This document shows, piece after piece, positions 55,956 to 64,000 of a stretch of 64,000 bases of DNA. This stretch comes from Cryphonectria parasitica EP155 (taxonomy: Eukaryota; Ascomycota; Sordariomycetes; Diaporthales; Cryphonectriaceae). A program made the translations under genes and the position numbers. The DNA lies in NCBI RefSeq assembly GCF_011745365.1, contig NW_024468919.1:496001-560000 (forward strand). Direction: 5' to 3'. The notes under the pieces are model-generated. The model had not been told where the DNA came from, did no database searches, and saw only the letters and a program-made list of their open reading frames with translations. Numbering within the stretch: the stretch's first letter is position 1; every line of letters begins with the position of its first letter.

Positions 55956-58900
55956 TGGACAGGGACGGCGTTCTCAGCTCTTCATCGCTGCAACAGATTT
56001 GTCGTGCATTCACTATCTAATTACCCGTACACCTCAACCGCCCAGCTAGTGCTTAATACGAATCATGTGTTCATGCTACCATCGCACACCTAGAGTGTCC
56101 ATCCTGAGCCGATATGTGTCGTACATCTGGTGAATAGCTGGTGTCAATAGCGGCGCAGGGAAACCACAATGAGACAAGCTGTCGGTGGTATCCATGGCCC
56201 TGCAAGATCACTACTGAACTCTTCCAAGATTGTCAAAACGAGACTCAAAGTTTCTTGTCAAGAAACAAGCCAGAATCAAAGTCCGCTGGCAGGGCTTTCT
56301 GGTAGGTCTTCTCTTTTTCCTTCTTTCTTTTCCTAGAAGAATAGAAAAGGGGATTGAAAAAAAAAAGGCAGCCTCATACTGTTTACGTAAGTAGACAGGT
56401 TCGACATGATGGGACGGACTCTCGAGACCGCTGTTCATCATGAGCATCGAGCCCTTGTTCGACGATCCGAGACATCAGTCTTGGATTGTCTTGCTAGCCA
56501 ATCGAAGCCATCGCCATCTTCGTGTAGGACAAATGGAAACGAACGCGATCTGTCTGGCCGCTTCAACTCAAAGACGGACAGCGAGCGAAACTGTTTGTAG
56601 AGGTTTTTTCTGGACGGCCTTTGAAAAAGAAGAAGAAAAGGCCGAGGACATGCCGCCCGTGTTGAAGATGCAAAGGAGCGGGCCCGTTCCAGTACTGCAC
56701 GAATGCTTCCCCAATGGCGACCGCTGATCAGGGCATCAGGGACTCCGCAACGGGAAGAAATGGCCGCACATCAATTGTGCACTTCAGAGAGACTATTTGG
56801 CGTGCTACCGTACAAGGCCACCGCATCTTCCCCAGATGAGCAGCAATATGGACAAAACTCCTCAGCCTACAGCAAAGGGGAATCCATGGCTCAACTCATG
56901 TTGGTCTGTCAAACGCCGACGGATCATATGGCGGCAGCAGCTGCAGCCTGGCCTGCTGCGATTGCAAAGGGCCCCCCCACCCCAGTTTCACTGTCTTTCA
57001 GCACGGCAACGCGGACATACCCGTGCCAGGATCGAATCCCTTCTGCCACTTGTGTATTGTCCTTTATCTCACCGACTTGACCCTTTTTGGGGTCATTACA
57101 CATGGTCCAAGTACTGCATAGGACGCCACGTCGAACACCCATGTGAAAGCTGGCTTGCATGTGAAGAAGGAGTAGGTGAATCCGATGAGGACACGAACCA
57201 TGAAGGTCTGCGTAGGGAGCTGAGTTCCTAAAGTGGTGGCCCCACCAGGTCTGCTGAGATTGGTTCACCCGCATGCCTGACAGTCCCGCCAGTTTCCTCT
57301 GCACGAGCATCACTCATTCAGTAAACACCTTAGCAAGCAAACAGCCAGAATACCTACCGAGAGGCAATGTGCTCGGGGACGGGGCTGTGGAGGGTCTCGG
57401 AAACGGATTCCGGGTCTGGCCATTCCTTTCAAGAAATGGACCAAACGTCTACCACCATTGGATTAGGTTGTAAACCCGCCGCACGCACGGGCAAAAAAAG
57501 AAAAGAGAGAAGTGATGACAATGGAGCTTCTCGGGTCAAAGCATTTCCGGTGCTTGTTGTGAGGTTTACCACACACAGGTCGGTGCTCCGTCACCCCACG
57601 ATGCTGGCTGCTGCGGCACTGGAGACAAAGTGGAAACTGAACGGGCCAACAGGTGACCGTCACGAGACGACGACCTGTTAACATCCGGGGTTTGGCAGGC
57701 AGGACATCCCAAGCTTTTTGTGGCGGTCAAGGTACTCAACCAACTGACCTTTTTCTTGGTTCTTTTTTCCTCTTTCGAAAAGATTGCCACAGTACAGTGA
57801 GCCAGTCACCTACTATTACTACTATTGCTGCTACTTCAGGATGTTCAGGTGTGCAACATAGGCTAGTGAGTGCGTGCGTGAGAGCTGAATCCGCCTCACC
57901 CTCCTCCCACAGAAGATCAATGCAATGCACCGGACATATGGATGGCCTGCAGTGCATTGGGATCCTGCATGGCCTGCAGATCTTGACAGGGCCCTCCATC
58001 ACCAGTTGCGCTTGCTTCAGAACATCCCAGGCCAGACAAGAAGAAGCAAAAGACCCCGACGCTTCTTTTTTTTTTCCTTCTTTTTTGGATTGCACAGGCG
58101 CTTAAGTAGCGTCAATGGGAACGCGGGGGCAAGGGCAACACATCCCCGCCTAAAAGACGCACCACATGTTGCGCGATGGAAATCGTCGTGAGGCTCTCGT
58201 GATGTTGAGGCTAGTCCTCAAAAGAATTTCCCAAGGGCACCACATGACCCCCAATTCTCTTCCCCCCCGCAAACCATTACCCCGGGGCTACTGGAGCGCC
58301 TAAGTATGGGACCCTGAAATTTGGCCGCCCATCCGTCTTAAAAGGGCATTACGGGCCTGGGTCGCAAGCGAGGCCGGGGTATCTGGGGGGGGGGGGGAAA
58401 CTCAGTCAGACGCGGGGAAAAGATTAAAGAACATATGAAAAAGAAACGGGTGAGTTTGTGCCGGGGGGGGGGGGAGGAGAGAAGACGCCCTGACAACTGC
58501 TACCACGTGGGATTCACGGTTGATCATGGTCTTGGATCGGCGCCCAGATGGGGTCGACTTTTAGGAATGAAGTGGAAAGTTTTCGGCTGTTGGAAATGAC
58601 CCCAAAGAGACAACAAATAGGAGGAGGATGTTTTCAGCTTCCAGCGGATAAACGCAATGCCTTGGTCAAAGATGAGGGCCCATGGGGGATGGCAGTTGTT
58701 GATCGACGGGTGATTGAGTTCATTCATTGACTGACTGACCGCCTCAATAATCCATCCAGCGTGGTTGAAGCGTAGGGCTGGCCCCTGGCAAACTCTCACC
58801 GGCCAAGGCCAAGCCCCCGCTGAAGCCCGATTGAATGGGGTACCAATCTACCGGTTGCAAGGCCCGAAGCACAAGAGACAAGGAACACTTACTGGGAGAG

Positions 58901-61363
58901 AAGAAAGCTAGGGTGACAGGATCCCGGCAGCAGCGCCAGCAGCAACTTGTTTGGGCGCCGCCTCGCAATGTCCGGAGTAACATTGCACAACCTAATTCTC
59001 CTCCCTGCCTTGACGGTGTGCAGATGGTAATATCCGTGACAAGAACTTTTGACAGGCTTGAAGTTTCTTTTTCTGGATCTCGATCAGCGTTAATCAAGGC
59101 AATCAATCTGGGGGCTCTCGAGAAGGGGGGTTGCATCGAGACCTGCAAGGAACAAGAGACGTGCCACCTGGCAGCTGGAGAGAGGTGGGTGAGGGCCCGT
59201 GAGGCCCAGAATATACACGGTACCTGCTGTAAGTCATACATAAGCAGCCATGCCTCCTATACGGTCGGGAGTGAATGTAGCAGCCGTTAGCACAGTTCCA
59301 TAGTAGTGCCGAACCGGGAGTGGGAGTGAAGGGAAATTCGGGAACCGTCCGAGTGGCGTTGAAAGCCTTTTCCCCCCTTTGCGCGTCCATCTCTTTTGGA
59401 ACCATAGTATACTAGACATATCTTTTCCTCCCGTTTTGTCAGGGCTTACAGCAGCACAGGACTCAGAGCGCGTCGTAGCCAGACGACTAGTCGACTGCCA
59501 CGTCTCTCTCTCTCTCTCCTAGCCTCAACGCCTCGGAGTTAGAGTGAACCTTGATACGCATGGTTCAGCTCCTGGCACTGGGTTATCTCGCACCCCCATG
59601 CTGAGATCCGTCTCGATCCAGCATTCGCTCTCTTTTCATCTTGTCTCTGGCATGTGAAGACGAAGAGATTCTGAGGCGAGGGAGGGGTCCATGCTTGGAA
59701 ACTCTGGTAACCGCTACCGGATTACACAGTACTGTGCGTGCGGCACATGGTTGATAGCCCTATACCGCCGTAGTAGGCCCGTGGGTTACCATAATAGTTG
59801 GGCCTATTAGTATGTCCTGCGCTCGTCGAAGAAGAAGAAGAAGAAGCATACAATTGAAACGCAAGCACAACACGACTCGACTGCCATAACAACAAGGGCT
59901 CCCCCGTTCGTATGAATTGAAACATCAAGAGTCAGAAAACGCCTTGGGGGCCCTGTGTTCCAAAAAAGGGCAGTCAATAGACGGAAGAGGGATGTCGCAG
60001 GCAGGGGTTGACACACCCTGAGCCCTCACATTCCAAATGGGTATGCGGCTGGGTCATTTCGGAACGCCCATGACACCTGTGGTTGGCCGACTTGCTGTGT
60101 ACGTCAGGGCCCAAAGACCCTTATTGGCCCCCCCTGACAGCGGCAGCTGCTCGGTGGTTACTGGGCCATTTTTTTTGATCGGTTCTAGTTACTGCAGTAG
60201 TGGCATGCCGCTTCCCCTTACAGCGGCCTGTTGGAGACACGCCCTTGAGTAGTACCCGCTAGGCTCTGATGTACTGCGGTACTATAGTACACTCACTGCT
60301 GACAGCGTTAAGAAGGGAGGGACGAGAGTGGCCCAAAAGGGACAGCTAGGTTGGGGGGGAGAGGTGCAGCCAGTTAGGAGGGGGGCGTGAGCACAACCCT
60401 GGACAGGGCCGCGTGGGCGACAGGCAAGTGGGACCTGCGCGCTGGAGGTAGCATAGAAGAGCCTGAAGGAAAGGGGTGGGGGGGGGGGGCAGGGAGGAGC
60501 TGAACCGCCTTCCGACTACTGTACTTACTGTAACTTACTGCACAACTTAGGCACCGTACCCTTAGTGTGCATACCCTTACCCATGCATCTGCCCGGCGCC
60601 GATGCCCATGTCCATGTGCGCCCCCCCCCCAAGAGTGTGAGAGAAAGAGTTGTGCGTGCCCCATACAAGATCCATTCGTCCTTACTCTTCAGTGCTCTTC
60701 AATGCTGCGCTCTCTCTCGCGGCCTGACACTCTCCACCAAATCACCGCGTGACAACTCACGATCTTTCGTTCCTTTTTCCTAATCTCCTCCCTCGCTCGA
60801 CCCGCCCCTCTTCGCTACATAAAAAGTCGATGGCTCGTCCCCATGTCACCGCATCTGTGCCCCGTTTCCCCTCCTGCAAGGTACCAACCAGATATCCACG
60901 TCAACATCCACTGCGATACCATCGCCCAATCTCTCGCCCATTGAGAGATCCATTGTCGACGGAATGATTCCCCCGCGAGGATTGATTTTGCTATACTAGT
61001 CAATAGCACGCGAAAAAGAAACAACAAGAAGAAAAAGAAGACAAAATACACACGCGCGCGCACACACACACACTCACACACTCACACATACATACATACA
61101 TACATACATACATACACATACCGCCCCTCTCTACCTACCTAACCTATACTGCCCACCACACTCTACTTCTCTTTTTCCCGCCTGGCTCCGCTTCTTTTTG
61201 CGAATAACTCTGGGTCTTCCTCCCAGCCCGACCAAAACCCTGACTCGAACTGCTCAGCAAGACGAACTAAGGCAGTACGAATCCTCCTCGCCTTACCACG
61301 TCCGTCGTCGTCCCCTTCTCGATCGAAAATCTGCGTGTCGTCGGCTTGTCTTACACGCCCACT
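55956..61363. other. 5.4-kb intergenic region, no gene seen
   Basis: The longest gene-free stretch in the window. All open frames are short, overlap each other and lack recognisable domains. G runs of 12-13 occur at 58385, 58463 and 60478, and C runs at 60621. The last few hundred bases contain CT-rich and CA/ACAT-rich leader-like DNA before the next gene, which suggests a long promoter or 5' UTR. Confidence 0.45.
61047..61120 (+). repeat. CA/CG and ACAT microsatellites
   Basis: A CACACGCGCG/CACA stretch followed by about seven tandem ACAT units, around 245-320 bp upstream of the next start codon. Confidence 0.85.
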
Positions 61364-62443
61364 ATGACGAGGCTGCCGCCCGACTCCTTCTTACCATCAG
61401 GTGCGATGGACGCCGACCTTCACCTGTCGCTGGCTGGCTTTGCTGCTGCTGCTACTGCTGGTGGTGGTTGCAGCCATCCGTCCTTACCATCCTCCTCCTC
61501 CGTCATCTCTCCCTTGAGCCTACCCGGTGGCGTCCAGTACTTCGAGCCTATGACGCACCCTTCCGTGACGAGCCACCCAAACGCATTTCAAAACCACACT
61601 TGGTCTCCTCCTCCTGTCATAAACAACAGCAACCCAACCAGTACAGGTCCTCCTCAAGCCCAACCTACGAGTTTCCTCTCGCCGCACCTAACACCTATTC
61701 CGTCACACGCCCAGTACCAATTACAATTCCAACGGCACCCACAGCAGCGTGCCTCAAGCCTGTCCCCAACCAGGGGTCCTTCTCACAGGAGTCGAAACGG
61801 CGCAGGGGAGAGGAAGACGGACATAGACATTGATATCGCGAGCTTGAGGGGTCGCCCCGCGCCACAGGTCTCGGTCCCCGTCGACACCATCTCAGGCACC
61901 GGTTCCGGCCTGATCACTGTACGCCGCCCTGCTGTGCGTGTGAATCCCACCGTCGACTATGTAATGGCTGCCGATCATCAGTCTTCAGCAGCCATGGAGC
62001 AGGATTACCGGAGGCTAGAGTGAGTTTCTTCCCCATGCACACGCGACCAGCGATATGCCACCTACGTCCACGCGACAGTGCACAGCAAGACCCCCCCGGC
62101 TAACGTTCTTCCTGCAGGAAAATCAGGCAAGCCTTTGATGATGAGAGGAGACACCTACAAGCAAGTCGCGACAGGGCCGAGGAGGTCTACAGGGAGATCA
62201 TAGATGAGCTGGCCGAGGACCACGCCCGACAGAGAGCCCAGTGGGAGGCCGACAAGTTTGAGTTGCAGTCGCAGGTTATGCAGCTGCAGAGTCGACTCAG
62301 GGAACTCGAAAAGGTTGCCTCCGACCCCAGATCGCCCACATCTCAGTCTGGCATGTCCGCCGTCTTCAGCCCTACGGGTCAGATTGGCCTTTCACACCCC
62401 TTGATCGGTCGCGACGGCAATCCACTGGACGCATCATCTCCAT

Positions 62444-62490
<47 letters not shown>

Positions 62491-63225
62491 ATGACGGCGG
62501 AATTCGAACGGCCGTCCAAAGTCATCGACGTGCAGGAGTATCACAAGGACCTGGAGGGAATCCACCTCAAGGAGAACTTTGTCAAGAAGGAGACCTTCAC
62601 CGACACACCGTCGGCCTCGGGCTCGGGCTCAGGCTCAGGCTCCAAGTCGCCTAGCAGCGGAGGGTCGCCCCCTCAGCGTCCAGAAGACACCAAGGCCCTG
62701 GCCAGAGCACGGTCCATCCGCGCCCTCAGGGCAGACGCGCATTCGCGGCTCACAATGAATGCTGGTCATACTCCGACTATCTCGCTGTCCATTGCCCACA
62801 CCGGAGCTACCAACACAGTCGTTAGCAGCGGATCGAACACACCCACACTTCTGAGCGGAGACGGCGCCCTGAGCTCTGACGAGAACGAATACAGGGATGA
62901 GTCTAGCGAACCCGCCGAGCCTGTCCCGACGGGCGTGGACGATGACCATGCCCCGGCCATCCTGGAGCCCTCCGACGGGGATGCCGAGCTCAAGGGCCCA
63001 CTGACACTTCGCAACATGCCTGCGAAGGACGAGCTCTTTCTCAAGCGGCTGGACGACAAGCTCGAGAAGGCCGCCCATGGTGAGGATGCCACTCCGACCG
63101 TTCTCAAGTACTCGGATGACGAGGAAGACGACGAGCCGGGCTCCGCCAAGGAGGTGGAAGAAGTCATCCCCTTGAAGCTGAAAAACACGTCTTCCAACTT
63201 TGGCAAGCCCTTTGGGGTCGCCTAA
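61364..63225 (+). CDS. Conserved-looking fungal protein with a coiled coil, function unknown
   Basis: Two exons, 61364-62019 and 62118-63225, encode 587 residues. The intron has donor GTGAGT and a CTAAC branch before a CAG acceptor. The N-terminal half is disordered (Ser, Pro, Gln, His). A coiled coil spans the intron and beyond: EKIRQAFDDERRHLQASRDR, EEVYREIIDELAEDHARQR, then FELQSQVMQLQSRLRELEKV. A 15-Ala run encoded by CAG/GCA repeats follows, then DVQEYHKDLEGIHLKENFVK, Ser/Gly-rich linkers, an acidic segment and the end PLKLKNTSSNFGKPFGVA. The last two blocks look like the most constrained parts. I do not recognise the family. The start could also be the ATG at 61406. The 5' DNA suggests a long leader. 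Confidence 0.75.
62447..62489 (+). repeat. CAG/GCA trinucleotide repeat in coding sequence
   Basis: Fourteen-odd tandem GCA triplets encode poly-Ala within the coiled-coil gene. The frame is preserved, and length is probably variable between strains. Confidence 0.9.
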
Positions 63226-63862
63226 AGAGGCGCGCCCGATGACCTACATTTGCTTTCCTGTACATACTTTATTAGTCCTGCCCAAATTTTGTTTTGGAGA
63301 TCCCCAATCAGCGGAGATGGAACGCCATGAGAGCGTCTCAATCATGAGGACAAGATTGCCATTTTGGAAGGAAAAAGACATTTACAAAAAGTATGGGAGT
63401 TCAGGGTCTGATTGGCCTTTCGGAAAAGGCCATGGGAGCGCACTGGACCATTCACGTTGAAAATACCCCCTTTTTTCCTTTTTTTTTCTTCTTCTTTGAA
63501 ATCAGAATAGATGACACGACGAATACCCCCTTCATGCACGGCTTTTTATTGGGCTTTTGCGACAGAACAATTTACATTTTTACATCTATTCATGGCTCCC
63601 GTGCGCCTCAGACGTGATGCTTTGGTACTAGATATTCATTCTGCCGCGACCCATCCTATTGCATATTGGTCCATGTAAGCAAGCAATTGAGTATATTAGA
63701 ATCTACTTGCCAACCTTGATCTCTACAAATTTCCCCACCCTTAATGGACAGCATGTTTCATCTCATCTATGCCTCTAGAGCAGGAGCTCGATATGTCTAT
63801 GGAGGTTCCCCTGACGGCCCAACCCTCGCTCTCCGCTGCAGGGCAGAACCAGTGACTTCTAC
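63226..63862. other. Intergenic region between convergent genes
   Basis: 3' flanks of the coiled-coil gene (plus) and ISN1 (minus), with a T-rich stretch at about 63470-63500. No gene recognised. Confidence 0.55.
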
Positions 63863-64000
63863 TTACTTGTCCATCAGCGCGGCCAACTCGTCCAGAAGCT
63901 CGACGGTCTCGCCAGGACTGGCAATCCAGGCCGTGGTGCCGACGCTGCGGGCGCGGAAGTCGTTGGCGCCCGCGCTGAGGAACTGATCGCCGACGTGAAG
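63863..64000 (-). CDS. ISN1: IMP-specific 5'-nucleotidase, C-terminal 45 residues, rest outside the window
   Basis: The minus strand from the window edge reads LHVGDQFLSAGANDFRARSV followed by GTTAWIASPGETVELLDELA and ends ALMDK. This matches the C-terminus of fungal ISN1, a HAD-superfamily enzyme that dephosphorylates IMP to inosine. GDQF-GANDF is the conserved motif 4 region, with acidic residues for magnesium. The TAA at 63863-63865 overlaps a perfect donor (AA then GTAAGT), so a further small exon is possible, but the protein is complete at this point in relatives as I know them. The beginning of the gene is off the right edge. Confidence 0.85.
   Translation of the reverse strand, partial: LHVGDQFLSAGANDFRARSVGTTAWIASPGETVELLDELAALMDK

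Noticed and set aside
57020..57045. B-box-like sequence on the minus strand (GGATTCGATCC)
   Set aside because: T-stem does not pair and no A-box or anticodon arm is found upstream.
63750..63865. Extra 3' exon of ISN1 after a GTAAGT donor
   Set aside because: The intron would be only about 45 bp and the downstream frame has no ISN1-like content. The stop at 63863 fits the family end.

Overview
The window comes from the nuclear genome of a filamentous ascomycete (Pezizomycotina). Genes are split by short introns of about 60-120 bp, mostly with GTATGT/GTAAGT-type donors, CTAAC/CTGAC-like branch sites and CAG/TAG acceptors. The families are typical of these fungi: HET, 2EXR, Clr5, DUF6594, LtrA, BtgC-type GH17 and PAN3. 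I cannot name the species, and Sordariomycetes is only a guess. There are no bacterial operons, CRISPR arrays or intact transposons. Coordinates of spliced genes are my own reconstructions, in which frame and phase close at every junction.

Layout. 1-5.1 kb: 3' end of a carotenoid oxygenase, then a decayed stretch with a helicase/zinc-knuckle relic carrying one in-frame stop, a 45-bp tandem repeat and two coding-like minus-strand fragments. 5.1-12.2 kb: aldo/keto reductase (Kv-beta type), epoxide hydrolase, and a BtgC-type membrane-anchored glucanase. 15.2-22.3 kb: LtrA-type membrane protein, Clr5-domain protein, 3-hydroxyacyl-CoA dehydrogenase. 22.8-27.8 kb: intron-containing tRNA-Ser(CGA), a 2EXR protein and a HET-domain protein, which look like an accessory block. 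30.8-36.1 kb: a Tad2-like tRNA adenosine deaminase with a long N-terminal extension, and a DUF6594 membrane protein that needs a GC-AG intron. 37-41.3 kb: a small hypothetical gene and PAN3. 43.2-47.7 kb: ER-type UBX protein (FAF2/Ubx2-like) and a DHA1 drug:H+ antiporter. 51.7-56.0 kb: mitochondrial Zn alcohol dehydrogenase and an MFS sugar transporter. 61.4-64 kb: an unrecognised coiled-coil protein behind a 5.4-kb gene-free stretch, and the 3' end of IMP-specific 5'-nucleotidase ISN1.

There is no obvious pathway cluster. Housekeeping RNA genes (PAN3, Tad2, tRNA), metabolism (ADH, AKR, HCDH, epoxide hydrolase), wall and membrane proteins and self-recognition genes are interspersed with long gene-free DNA. 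That DNA is rich in microsatellites and unusually long G/C homopolymers.

The observation I find most worth testing is at PAN3. After the conserved C-terminus and TAG stop, the same frame stays open for 184 codons of Pro/Asn/Ser/Gly-rich sequence. A well-formed 117-nt candidate intron, a multiple of three, would remove exactly the stop codon.
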